NCBI GenBank assembly: GCA_028871345.1
Contig: JAGWNK010000033.1
Location: forward strand, 1-46,344
Length of the DNA: 46,344 bases
Origin: Alphaproteobacteria bacterium
GTDB lineage: Bacteria; Pseudomonadota; Alphaproteobacteria; Micropepsales; Micropepsaceae
Reading direction: 5' to 3'
Shown piece after piece: positions 7,684-15,329 of the stretch. The first letter of the stretch is position 1. Each line of letters starts with the position of its first letter. Position numbers and translations under genes: made by a program. The notes under the pieces were generated by a model that had not been told where the DNA came from, did no database searches, and was given only the letters and a program-made list of their open reading frames with translations.

Positions 7684-8397
7684 ATGATGCGTTGGACGAT
7701 CGTGGCGGCGCTTGGCGCGCTCGCGGCCTTGGCCACGCCGGTTGCGGCGCAGGAAAGCGCGGAAACAGTGGTGGTCACCGGTGCTCGCGCGGGCGAGTTC
7801 GACGCGGCGACGACGCCGCACCTCTATCTCTTGCGGCGCGCCGATCACGTCATCACCAAGGTGCGCGTGGTCTGCGATACGCGCGATCCCGCCAAGCGGC
7901 GGGCGGAGCTCAAGGACACGCTGCGCAGCATGATCCGCGAGGCGCAGAAGAGCGGCACGATTTCGCTCGGCGTGGGCGACGAGATCATCACCGACCTGAC
8001 GGAGAAGATGCTCGACAAGGTCGTCCTGCCCGACGCCGGCAAGGTCGACACCAGCGTGGCCTTCGTGGTGATCAAGACCCGCATCTCCAAGGACGACCTG
8101 TTCGACGACGCCACGGGGCGGATCGAGCATTTCATCGAGGCGACGCCGAAGGCGGGGCGCACCGAAATCCTGCGCGAGAACCGGTGGGACCTGACGATCG
8201 TCGGGCCGGAGCAGTATCGCGGCGAGCTGATCGCCAGGATCGCGGCCGATTCCAAACAGACCGCAGCCCTGTTCGGCCCCGATTACGTGGCGCGCGTCGA
8301 AGGCCTGCAGCGCGCTGTGGCCTGGTACCAGAAGGGTCCGCTCGAGCTGGCGCTTTATATCCCCTACACCATGACGGTGGCGCCGAAGAAGGACTAG
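7684..8397 (+). CDS. Secreted protein of unknown function
   Basis: 237 residues with a signal peptide (VAALGALAALATPVAAQ). The mature protein starts ETVVVTGARAG, which superficially resembles a TonB-receptor plug start, but there is no plug or barrel; it continues as an alpha/beta protein (LYLLRRADHVITKVRVVCDT, GVGDEIITDLTEK, GRIEHFIEATPKAGRTEIL, LYIPYTMTV). The layout is reminiscent of periplasmic SIMPL/DUF541-like repeats, a weak impression only. ATG 7684 follows GGGGGGCATC. Its TAG stop codon (8395-8397) is the first TAG of the composite palindromic element that follows immediately. Confidence 0.75.
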   Translation: MMRWTIVAALGALAALATPVAAQESAETVVVTGARAGEFDAATTPHLYLLRRADHVITKVRVVCDTRDPAKRRAELKDTLRSMIREAQKSGTISLGVGDEIITDLTEKMLDKVVLPDAGKVDTSVAFVVIKTRISKDDLFDDATGRIEHFIEATPKAGRTEILRENRWDLTIVGPEQYRGELIARIAADSKQTAALFGPDYVARVEGLQRAVAWYQKGPLELALYIPYTMTVAPKKD

Positions 8398-8559
8398 TGT
8401 CGTGGTTCCAAAGTTCGTCGCATTGCCGATATCAGCCGCTTGGCGAACTTTGGAACCAAAACGACACTAGGATTCAATATGTTTGCTAGTGTCCTTTCGA
8501 TTCCGAAATTCGCTGGAGACCGATATGAGGATACGGCGAATTTCGGAATCGGGACACTA
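8395..8559. repeat. Composite A/B palindromic element, copy 1 (B-spacer-A orientation)
   Basis: B unit 8395-8469 (75 nt) begins TAGTGTCGTGGTTCC and ends GGAACCAAAACGACACTA. The 17-nt spacer GGATTCAATATGTTTGC follows, then A unit 8487-8559 (73 nt) beginning TAGTGTCC and ending GGGACACTA, with arms GATTCCGAAATTCGC and GCGAATTTCGGAATC. Each unit folds into a long hairpin and is bounded by TA; the outer flanks are C and G, so removal would restore CTAG. Inverted relative to the copies at 29431 and 45990. Confidence 0.9.
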
Positions 8560-8578
8560 GGCGTGCTATAGCGGCAGC

Positions 8579-9094
8579 ATGCGTCGAGAGATGGTGATCC
8601 ATCCCCAATCGAAGTGCCAGTCGGTGGGCGCCGTCGCGGTCGAGATCGTGCGGCCGCGGGCGGGCCTGCTGACGCTGCGCTATGTGCTGACGGGCGCGAT
8701 CGCAGGCCTGCGGCTGCCGGCGCCGGCAGCGGCCGGGCGCACCGATGAGCTGTGGCAGCACACCTGCTGCGAGGCCTTCCTGCAGGCGCCCGGCGAACGC
8801 GGCTATGTCGAATACAATTTCGCGCCGTCGACGGCGTGGCAGTGCTACCGGCTCGACGACATCCGCAGCAACCGGCGCCCGGCCGAGGTGGCGCCGCCGC
8901 ATCTGGCGGTGAAGGCCGGCGCGGACGCGCTGGAGCTGACCGCGACGGTCGCCTGGGAAGACGGCGGGCGCCTCGGGCTCACGGCGGTGATCGAAGAGGC
9001 CAACGGGGCGATGTCGTATTGGGCGCTGGCGCACGCGCCGGGGAAGCCGGACTTCCATCGGCCGGAGACCTGGGGCGTGGAGCTGGGGGCCTGA
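8579..9094 (+). CDS. DOMON-like domain protein
   Basis: 171 residues, no signal peptide. Motifs of the DOMON-like family (a carbohydrate/heme-binding beta-sandwich relative common in alpha- and betaproteobacteria) are clear: RTDELWQHTCCEAFLQ, YVEYNFAPSTAWQCYRLDD and the C-terminal YWALAHAPGKPDFHRPETW. Such proteins commonly sit beside DUF1343 genes, as here (the next gene starts 84 bp later). The biochemical role is not established; a role linked to peptidoglycan fragment turnover with its neighbour is inference. ATG 8579 is taken as the start; it stands just after a composite repeat, which may carry or interrupt the promoter. Confidence 0.85.
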   Translation: MRREMVIHPQSKCQSVGAVAVEIVRPRAGLLTLRYVLTGAIAGLRLPAPAAAGRTDELWQHTCCEAFLQAPGERGYVEYNFAPSTAWQCYRLDDIRSNRRPAEVAPPHLAVKAGADALELTATVAWEDGGRLGLTAVIEEANGAMSYWALAHAPGKPDFHRPETWGVELGA

Positions 9095-9131
9095 CGGAAC
9101 GCACCTCGCACGCTCCCCTTTCGGGGGCGGG
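9090..9131. repeat. Short intergenic hairpin element (copy 3)
   Basis: CCTGACGGAACGC followed by GCTCCCCTTTCGGGGGCGGG; a shortened relative of the CCTGACCC...CTCCCCTTTCAGGGG elements elsewhere in the window. It fills the gap between the DOMON-like and DUF1343 genes. Confidence 0.55.
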
Positions 9132-9178
9132 AAAAAACGCGGACAATGCGCGCTTCGTGAACTGCCTGGAGCGCCCGC

Positions 9179-10375
9179 ATGAAATCCGGCCTCGACCGCC
9201 TGCTCGCCGACCCGGCCCTGCGCGCGCCGCTGCAAGGCAAGCGCGTGGCGCTGCTCGCCCATCCCGCCTCGGTGACCCCGGACTTGACGCACGCGCTCGA
9301 CGCGCTGGCGGCCTGCGGCCTCAATCTCACCGCCGCCTTCGGCCCCCAGCACGGCCTGCGCGGCGACAAGCAGGACAACATGGTGGAGTCGCCCGACTTC
9401 GCCGATCCGCTGCACCACATCCCGGTGTTCAGCCTCTACGGCCAGGTGCGCCGGCCGACCGACGCCATGATGGCGCATTTCGACGTGCTGCTGGTGGACC
9501 TGCAGGACCTGGGCTGCCGCATCTACACCTTCGTCACCACCCTGCGTTACGTGCTGGAGGCGGCGGCGGCGCACAAGAAATCGGTGTGGGTGCTCGACCG
9601 GCCCAATCCGGTGGGGCGCCCCACGGAAGGGCTGACCTTGCGGGCGGGATGGGAAAGCTTCGTCGGCGCCGGGCCTTTGCCGATGCGCCACGGCCTGACG
9701 CTCGGCGAGCTCGCCACCTGGTTCGTCAAGATGGCGAAGCTCGACGTCGATTACCGCGTCATCGCCATGGAAGGCTGGAAGCCCGACGAGGCGCCAGGCT
9801 TCGGCTGGCCGCTGGGCGCGCGCGCCTGGGTCAACCCGAGCCCCAATGCGCCCAATTTGTGGATGGCGCGCGCCTATGCGGGCAGCGTGATGCTGGAAGG
9901 CACGACGCTGTCGGAAGGCCGCGGCACGACGCGGCCGCTGGAAGTGTTCGGCGCCCCCGACATCGCGGCGCGCGCCGTGCTCGACGAGATGGCGCGGCTG
10001 GCGCCGCAATGGCTCGCCGGCTGCCGGCTGCGCGAATGCTGGTTCGAGCCCACCTTCCACAAGCACGCGGGCACGCTGTGCCAGGGCGTGCAGATCCACA
10101 CCGAGGGACCGGCCTATGACCATGGCGCGTTCCGGCCGTGGCGCGTGATGGCGCTGGCGTTCAAGGCGATCCGCCGGCTCTATCCCGATTATTCGCTGTG
10201 GCGCGATTTCGCCTACGAATACGAGACCAAGCTCGCCATCGACGTCATCAACGGCTCGCCTTTGCTGCGCCAATGGGTGGACGACGCGGCGGCCGCGCCC
10301 GGCGACCTCGAGGCGCTGGCGGCGCCCGACGAAGCGGCCTGGCGCGAGGAACGCAAGGCGTATCTGCATTATTGA
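9179..10375 (+). CDS. namZ: DUF1343 protein, exo-beta-N-acetylmuramidase NamZ family
   Basis: 398 residues. Family motifs in order: GKRVALLAHPASVTPD, FGPQHGLRG, the HIPVFSLYG segment, FDVLLVDLQDLGCRIYTFVT, WVLDRPNPVG, LPMRHGLTLGELA and YAGSVMLEGTTLSEGRGTT, ending with FEPTFHKHAG and CQGVQIH. These are hallmarks of DUF1343, whose characterised Bacillus member NamZ removes terminal N-acetylmuramic acid from peptidoglycan fragments. No signal peptide is visible, so a cytoplasmic recycling role is more likely here than the secreted role known in Bacillus; that is inference. The DOMON-like neighbour upstream is a recurrent partner. Confidence 0.85.
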   Translation: MKSGLDRLLADPALRAPLQGKRVALLAHPASVTPDLTHALDALAACGLNLTAAFGPQHGLRGDKQDNMVESPDFADPLHHIPVFSLYGQVRRPTDAMMAHFDVLLVDLQDLGCRIYTFVTTLRYVLEAAAAHKKSVWVLDRPNPVGRPTEGLTLRAGWESFVGAGPLPMRHGLTLGELATWFVKMAKLDVDYRVIAMEGWKPDEAPGFGWPLGARAWVNPSPNAPNLWMARAYAGSVMLEGTTLSEGRGTTRPLEVFGAPDIAARAVLDEMARLAPQWLAGCRLRECWFEPTFHKHAGTLCQGVQIHTEGPAYDHGAFRPWRVMALAFKAIRRLYPDYSLWRDFAYEYETKLAIDVINGSPLLRQWVDDAAAAPGDLEALAAPDEAAWREERKAYLHY

Positions 10376-10418
10376 TCCGCTGGCGCCGCGCGCTGCGATC
10401 ATGCGCACGGGGGACTCC

Positions 10419-10550
10419 ATGAAGCGCTTGTTGTTCGCGCTTGCCGTTGGGCTCGCGGCAGTGCCTTGCCGGGCAGAAACGACAACCGCATTCGGCTCGC
10501 CTTGCACCTATCCGGCCGACGCCAATGGCGCGCAAGGCGAAGCGACATGA
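10419..10550 (+). CDS. Small secreted peptide, possibly a truncated gene
   Basis: 43 residues from ATG 10419 (preceded by CGGGGGACTCC): MKRLLFALAVGLAAVPCRA is a good signal peptide, followed by about 24 residues with one Cys and a stop in GEAT. The stop lies 4 bp before a CTCCCCCTGAAAGG element, so the reading frame may be the surviving 5' end of a longer secreted protein cut by element insertion. No family recognised. Confidence 0.35.
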   Translation: MKRLLFALAVGLAAVPCRAETTTAFGSPCTYPADANGAQGEAT

Positions 10551-10637
10551 CCAAATCCTCCCCCTGAAAGGACGTTTCTCGCACTTGCGCAGCAGGCGAG
10601 AGCGCGCAGCGACAACGTGCGCGCGGTGGGGGTCGGG

Positions 10638-10693
10638 CCTGACCCCTCCCCGAACGCGCATGGCGTGTTCGACCCTCCCCTTTCAGGGGAGGG
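10638..10693. repeat. Intergenic hairpin element (copy 4)
   Basis: Clearest copy of the family: CCTGACCCCTCCCCGAA, hairpin with ACGCGCATGGCGTGT, TTCGACCCTCCCC, then TTTCAGGGGAGGG. A partial piece (CTCCCCCTGAAAGG) lies at 10557-10572. Ends 16 bp before the stop codon of the minus-strand gene at 10709. Confidence 0.8.
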
Positions 10694-10708
10694 AATGTCG
10701 CTTGTTCA

Positions 10709-11245
10709 TCACTTCTCGTCGATGGAGGCGCCGGCGATCAGGGCCTCCATCGCCGCGCGCTGGTCCGCGGTGATTTGGGGGGCCGTCAACGTGGTGAGAC
10801 AGAAGAAATGCATCGAGTCCACCTTCACGAGCACGACGCGCAGGTCGAGGTTGCCGCTCTTTTCCGGCAAGGTTCCAACAAAGGCCGTGCCGGCGCGTCC
10901 GGCGATGGATCCGGATTCGCTCCGCTCGTAGGGCGGCGCCCCGGCAGTCCGGAAAATGCCGGCTGCGATATCCTCGGCAGGCGTGGTGGCGGCGTCCTGG
11001 CCTGCGATGATCGAGAACTGGACGGCAGAACTGTGGTCCAGAGCCGTGAACTGAAGGTTGTCGTACTGGTCGTAGCCGCCAGTCCAACCCGCCGGCGCGT
11101 CCACGACGAAGGCCGGAACGCCTTGTCGGGGCAGCCGCCAAGTCTCTGCCTGCGCGCCGGCCGCGAAGATCGGGCCGAACAGCAGAGCCAGAGCGAACAC
11201 GCACAATATGGCTATCTTCCGTCCGGCGGTCTTGCTCGCGAACAT
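10709..11245 (-). CDS. Secreted protein of unknown function (PsbP/Mog1-like layout)
   Basis: 178 residues starting at ATG 11245, preceded by AGGGGGCATC. Signal peptide IAILCVFALALLFGPIFAAG ends at AQA. The mature part runs VPAFVVDAPAGWTGG, LDHSSAVQFSIIAG, SGSIAGRAGTAFVGTLPE, LRVVLVKVDSMHFFCLTTL and ends with a short helix. The order of strands (amphipathic start with Pro-Trp, acceptance of an 'aG..a' motif, 'v.vd...f.l' strand, final helix) resembles small PsbP/DcrB/Mog1-fold secreted proteins; two other genes here (30382, 32720) share the layout. Longer reading from 11344 lacks signal peptide placement. Function unknown. Confidence 0.7.
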   Translation of the reverse strand: MFASKTAGRKIAILCVFALALLFGPIFAAGAQAETWRLPRQGVPAFVVDAPAGWTGGYDQYDNLQFTALDHSSAVQFSIIAGQDAATTPAEDIAAGIFRTAGAPPYERSESGSIAGRAGTAFVGTLPEKSGNLDLRVVLVKVDSMHFFCLTTLTAPQITADQRAAMEALIAGASIDEK

Positions 11246-11405
11246 GATGCCCCCTGATGCCCGCGCCCCTGCGGACGGGCCACAGTAGCGGAGGTCCGGG
11301 CCGGCAGGAAGCCCGGTGGGCGTGCTTTGGCGCGAGGCGCGCAAGACGGAGCGGCGGTATCGGATGCCGTCTTCATTTCCCTGCGTGAAAAGACCGAAGA
11401 GCAGA

Positions 11406-11523
11406 CCCTCATCCTGAGGAGCGAGCGCAGCGTCTCGAAGGATGACGGCCCAGCGGCGCTCCGTCGCCCTCGTCCTTCGAGACGGCTCGGCGCCGGCGTG
11501 ACGAAGCCTCCTCAGGATGAGGG
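11406..11523. repeat. Long inverted-repeat intergenic element
   Basis: Terminal arms CCCTCATCCTGAGGAG (11406-11421) and CTCCTCAGGATGAGGG (11508-11523) are exact reverse complements; inner arms CGTCTCGAAGGATGACGG and CGTCCTTCGAGACGG also pair. The element resembles the CTCATCCTGAGGAG...CGTCTCGAAGGATGA palindromes common between genes in Rhizobiales. It lies, with the next element, in the 373-bp gap 11246-11618, which shows no gene. Confidence 0.85.
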
Positions 11524-11548
11524 CGGTAGCGAACAGTTTCCCCTAAAG

Positions 11549-11606
11549 CCCCACCCGGAAAACTATTCGCTGCGCTCACAGTTTTCCGACCCCCACAAGG
11601 GCGAGG
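11549..11606. repeat. Intergenic hairpin element (copy 5)
   Basis: CCCCACCC, then the hairpin arms GGAAAACT and AGTTTTCC around a TTCGCTGCGC loop, then GACCCCCACAAGGGCGAGG. Same plan as the other copies with an AT-rich version of the central stem. It lies immediately downstream of the GH31 stop codon. Confidence 0.7.
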
Positions 11607-11618
11607 TCAAAATGACAC

Positions 11619-14486
11619 CTACATCCCCACCACCAGCTTCCTGCCGGTATAGGTCACGACCTTGTCGGGGTTCGCGGTGGTGTCGATGCCCGTGCCGTGA
11701 TCCTTGCCCACCAGGATGATGTGGAAGCTGCGGCGCTTCAGCATGCCGGGGAACGAGCCCTGGCGCGCGCCGATGGTGAGGCGGTGCCTGGCGTCATCCC
11801 AGTGCATGGCGATGGTGGCGTAGACGCCCTTCTCGTAGTCGTAGGTGTCGTTCTCGTCCTCGTAGAGCGTGAAGCCGCCGTCGGCGCCGCGATAGATGCG
11901 CAGCTCGAGCGGATCGGCCGGCTTCTCGGCGGCGTACTGCACGAACGGCCCCATCGGCACGATCGCGCCGGCGCGCACCAGGATCGGGATCCGGTCGATG
12001 GGTGCGTCCTGGGTCACCGTTTGGCCGCCGTCCAGCCGCTCGCCGGTCCAGAAGTCGGTCCAGGTCGTGCCCGCCGGCAGATAGACGCTACGCGTCTTGG
12101 GCACGTCGGGCTGCGGCGCCGCCTCGCGGGCGTAGATCGCCGGGTCCTTCCAATAGACCTGGGCGCGGAAGGCGCCGAGGACGGCATTGGAAGTCTCGAA
12201 CTTGAAGTCGTATTCCCTGCCCGCTTCGAGCTGCATCGGCACCGTATAGGACGCCATGGAATCGTAGTTGTGCGGCACTTCCTTGCCGTCGATCCAGATG
12301 CGGCGCGGCCCGAAGCTCTTCATGTTGAAACGATAGGTGCCGGTGGCGGGCACCACGAGCTTGCCTTCCCAGCGCATGGAGAACTTGGGGCCGGTGATGA
12401 ACTTGGGCCAGCCCGTGTACCAGAAGAGGTCGATGTCGGGCTCGACCCCCTGGTGGCACACCGTCTTGAACTGGTCGTCGCAGAAATAAGTGGCGTCGAG
12501 CCCGGGCTTGCCGTCCTTGGTGCGGAAGTTTGCGGGCCCCACCAGCACGCTGTCTTCCGGCGGGCGGTGGTACATCCAGTTCGTCACCGGCGCCACCATG
12601 ATCGAGGGGCCGAACAGGAACTGGTCGGCGATCTTGTAGGTCTTGCGGTCCTGCGGGAAATCCATCGGCAGGCCGCGCATGATCGAGGAGCCGTTGCGGG
12701 TGATCTGCCAGGCCTGCGAATAGATGTAGGGCATCAGGCGGTAGCGCAGGTTGTCGAACTTCACCAGCACCGGCGTGAAGTCTCCGAATTCCCAGATCTC
12801 GCGCGGCGTCTCGGAACCGTGCGAGCGGAAGATCGGCGCGAAGCTGCCGAACTGGAACATGCGGGTGTAGAACTCCTGATAGGCGGGATCCTTGCCGCCG
12901 TTGGAGAACACCCCGCCCTGGCAGCCGATGGTGAAGCCGCCGATGTCGAAGGTCCAATAGGGGATGCCGGCCATCGAATGGTTGATGCCCGCCGGTATCT
13001 GCTTGGCGTAGACGTCCCAGTTGGCGCCGATGTCGCCCGACCAGGTGGTGGCGGCGTAGCGCTGCTGGCCGGCGAAGGTGGAGCGCGTCAGGATGTAGAC
13101 GCGTTTCCTGTCGGTCTCCTGGCGCTGATGCAGATAGATGTTGCCCGTGGCGAGCAGGGAATAGGGATTGAGGTAGCGCGCGAAGGTGCCCAGGTGGTTG
13201 GGCGCCATGCGCTTCATCTCGAACTCTTCGGCCTCCTTGGTCAGCGCGTTGACGACATCGGGTTCGGTCGAATCCATCCACCAGCCGTCGACGCCCGTGG
13301 AGAACACGCCTTTGTTGGCATAGTCCCAGAACAGGTCGTTGGCGGCGGGATCATAGACGTCGTAATACTTGAAGCCCGCCCAGCCGGTGGTGGGATAGAG
13401 GAAGCCGCGCGCCTCCATGTCCTTGGCGATCTGCGTCGAAGGGCCCAGCGCCTCCCAGATCGAGATGATCCAGTGGAAATTCTCGCCGTGCAGGGTGTCC
13501 GACATCAGCTTGGGCGTCGGATAGCGCGTGGGGTCGAACACCAAGCCGCCCCACATGTCGAGGCCGCCCCAGTAGTTCCAGTCCTGGATGATGTTGTCGA
13601 TCGGGATCCTGAGGTCGCGGTACTTCCTGGCGACGGCGAGCACCTCGTCTTCGGTGTGATAGTGCTCCTTGGACTGCCAGTAGCCATAGGCCCATTTGCC
13701 GTACATCGGCGCGGCGCCGGTGAGGGCGCGGTAGCCCGCGATGGCGTCGTCGATGGTGGGACCCGCGAAGAAATAATAGTCGATGTTGTCGGCGACGTCG
13801 GACCACATCGAGGTCCTGGACGCGTCGTCGGCGAACACCGTCTTGGAATAATTGTCCCAGAACACGCCGTAGCCGGCGGTCGAGACGAAGACGGGCGTCA
13901 CCGCTTCGGTGTTGGCCTGCACCAGATTGACGGTCTTGCCGCGCCAGTCCATGTCGCCCGACTGGTTCTGGCCGAGGCCGTAGATGCCTTCATCCGCCGT
14001 CAGGCGAAAATCCTGCTCGACCTGGAAGGCCGATTTCTCCTGCGCCAAAGGCGACGGCGTGAAGCGGCCTGCACCGGCCTCTTCCAGCAGCAGGCGGCCG
14101 CGCGGATCGCGGAAGCGCACGGCGCCGTCGGCGAGGCTGACCTCGACCTTGAGCCTGGCGGACTGCAGCACGAGGGCGCCGCGCAGGCGGGCGATGCGCA
14201 GCGCGATCCGCGAGGCGGGGTTCTCAAGCACGACGAGGCTCGTCTTGTCGGGCGTGCCGCCTTGCGGCCATTTGAGGACGCGCACCGTGCCGGGGGCGTA
14301 GAACACGATCTTCTCGCGCAGCGCCGTCAGCACAACGCCGTTGTTCAAGCGCTCGACCCCGGCGATGGCGCGGGCGGCCGCGGCGTGGTGATGATGGCGG
14401 TGAACCTTGGCCGCGGCGGGCGCGCCGGCGAGCGCGAAGGCGCAGAGGAGCGTCGCGGCGCCGAGCGCCGGAGGCGAGAATCGCAT
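11619..14486 (-). CDS. Glycoside hydrolase family 31 with PA14 insert (probable alpha-xylosidase)
   Basis: 955 residues, secreted or periplasmic (signal peptide FSPPALGAATLLCAFALAG), followed by an unusual KVHRHHHH stretch. Order: N-terminal beta-sandwich; GH31 TIM barrel with IIQDWNYWGG, catalytic nucleophile Asp405 in DGWWMDSTEPD and acid/base Asp485 in TWSGDIGANW; PA14 domain about residues 660-790 (DLFWYTGWPKF, GTYRFNMKSFGPRRIWIDGKEV); C-terminal DUF5110-like domain (LELRIYRGADGGFTLYEDE). A PA14 inserted in GH31 is typical of secreted alpha-xylosidases acting on xyloglucan oligosaccharides; substrate is inferred. ATG 14486 follows GGAAAGGGCTTACCC. The large antisense reading frame over the same bases is a high-GC artefact. 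No TonB receptor is adjacent. Confidence 0.9.
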   Translation of the reverse strand: MRFSPPALGAATLLCAFALAGAPAAAKVHRHHHHAAAARAIAGVERLNNGVVLTALREKIVFYAPGTVRVLKWPQGGTPDKTSLVVLENPASRIALRIARLRGALVLQSARLKVEVSLADGAVRFRDPRGRLLLEEAGAGRFTPSPLAQEKSAFQVEQDFRLTADEGIYGLGQNQSGDMDWRGKTVNLVQANTEAVTPVFVSTAGYGVFWDNYSKTVFADDASRTSMWSDVADNIDYYFFAGPTIDDAIAGYRALTGAAPMYGKWAYGYWQSKEHYHTEDEVLAVARKYRDLRIPIDNIIQDWNYWGGLDMWGGLVFDPTRYPTPKLMSDTLHGENFHWIISIWEALGPSTQIAKDMEARGFLYPTTGWAGFKYYDVYDPAANDLFWDYANKGVFSTGVDGWWMDSTEPDVVNALTKEAEEFEMKRMAPNHLGTFARYLNPYSLLATGNIYLHQRQETDRKRVYILTRSTFAGQQRYAATTWSGDIGANWDVYAKQIPAGINHSMAGIPYWTFDIGGFTIGCQGGVFSNGGKDPAYQEFYTRMFQFGSFAPIFRSHGSETPREIWEFGDFTPVLVKFDNLRYRLMPYIYSQAWQITRNGSSIMRGLPMDFPQDRKTYKIADQFLFGPSIMVAPVTNWMYHRPPEDSVLVGPANFRTKDGKPGLDATYFCDDQFKTVCHQGVEPDIDLFWYTGWPKFITGPKFSMRWEGKLVVPATGTYRFNMKSFGPRRIWIDGKEVPHNYDSMASYTVPMQLEAGREYDFKFETSNAVLGAFRAQVYWKDPAIYAREAAPQPDVPKTRSVYLPAGTTWTDFWTGERLDGGQTVTQDAPIDRIPILVRAGAIVPMGPFVQYAAEKPADPLELRIYRGADGGFTLYEDENDTYDYEKGVYATIAMHWDDARHRLTIGARQGSFPGMLKRRSFHIILVGKDHGTGIDTTANPDKVVTYTGRKLVVGM

Positions 14487-14578
14487 GGGTAAGCCCTTTC
14501 CGACCCGAGGCGCGGAAGGTACGCTATTATATGATCAATTGGGAAGAGACGGATTGGCGGACGCTTCGCAGTCTCGCG

Positions 14579-14634
14579 CCCTCATCCTTCGAGACGGCTC
14601 CGGCGCCGGCGCGCCGAAGCTCGGGAGCCGGCGG
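14579..14634. repeat. Partial copy of the long inverted-repeat element
   Basis: CCCTCATCCTTCGAGACGGC followed by GGCGCCGGCGCGCC matches the inner arm of the element at 11406-11523 (CTCGTCCTTCGAGACGG then CGGCGCCGGCG). It lies in the 238-bp divergent gap between the GH31 and PAS genes; no gene is seen in the gap. Confidence 0.7.
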
Positions 14635-14724
14635 TCCGCGCCGGGTGTATCCGCCGGCCCGTCGCTCATTGAAGGCGGCAGGCGCCGGACGTACGCTTTG
14701 CGCCGCCGGCCGGTGGAGAGCATT

Positions 14725-15246
14725 GTGCCCGAAACCTTCAATGCCTTGGCCGAAGCCAGAGGCTGGAGCAACCGCTGTTCGCCGGTCGCGCAGCTGCGGG
14801 ACCGTTTTCTGATCGATCTCCTCGCGGTGTGGCAGGGACTGGCGCAAGGCGCCATTCCGCCGCGCCGCGCCTTCACGGCCCGGGCGTTGAAACCGTTCCT
14901 GCGCGACATCGCGATTTTCGAGCAGGTGGCGCGGCAGCCGCCGCGTTACCGCGCCCGCCTGGTGGGAACCGGCCTTGCCGCCATCACCGGCGACCTGCAG
15001 GGCGCGATCATCGACGAGAAACTGCCGCCCGACATCACCGCCCGCTGGCACGCCAGCCTCGATGCCGTGCTGCGGGCCGGGGCGCCGCTGCGCTTCACGG
15101 TCGCGAACGTGGCCTTTGGCGGCCTGAGCCATCTGCAGGCCGAGCTTCTCGCCGCGCCGATGACCGACGATGCCGGCGCCGCAACAATGGTGTTGGCCGG
15201 GATCGTGCTGGAGCGCACGCAGAATCCGGTCCCCCTCAAGCCTTGA
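14725..15246 (+). CDS. PAS-domain protein (PAS_5 type)
   Basis: 173 residues, a single sensory domain with no output domain. Motifs LIDLLAVWQGL, RRAFTARALKPFLRDIAIFE, YRARLVGTGLAAITGDLQGAI and the pattern to the end fit the PAS_5 family frequent in Alphaproteobacteria (a W near the start of the first helix, 'P....  L.P.L..i.i.e', 'r.rl.Gt....g.dltG'). Probably binds a small ligand or signals by protein contact in the cytoplasm; ligand unknown. GTG 14725 is chosen because GGAGAG stands 5 nt before it and the region further upstream is a dispersed repeat. Not obviously linked to its neighbours. Confidence 0.7.
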   Translation: MPETFNALAEARGWSNRCSPVAQLRDRFLIDLLAVWQGLAQGAIPPRRAFTARALKPFLRDIAIFEQVARQPPRYRARLVGTGLAAITGDLQGAIIDEKLPPDITARWHASLDAVLRAGAPLRFTVANVAFGGLSHLQAELLAAPMTDDAGAATMVLAGIVLERTQNPVPLKP

Positions 15247-15329
15247 GCTGCGCCGCCAGCGCCGACGGGCTGCTTGACCGTGGGCGAACAGTACTGGTCC
15301 AATGACGGCGCCTTGCTCCGGGGATGGCG

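Noticed and set aside
8396..8489. Plus-strand frame reading through the repeat (QSSSHCRYQPLGELWNQ)
   Set aside because: The same peptide arises from the repeat at 29431 on the other strand; it is repeat translation, not a gene.
11697..14492. 931-codon open frame on the plus strand across the GH31 gene
   Set aside because: Antisense to a full-length GH31 gene with intact catalytic residues. Its product is low-complexity and motif-free, typical of high-GC antisense frames.
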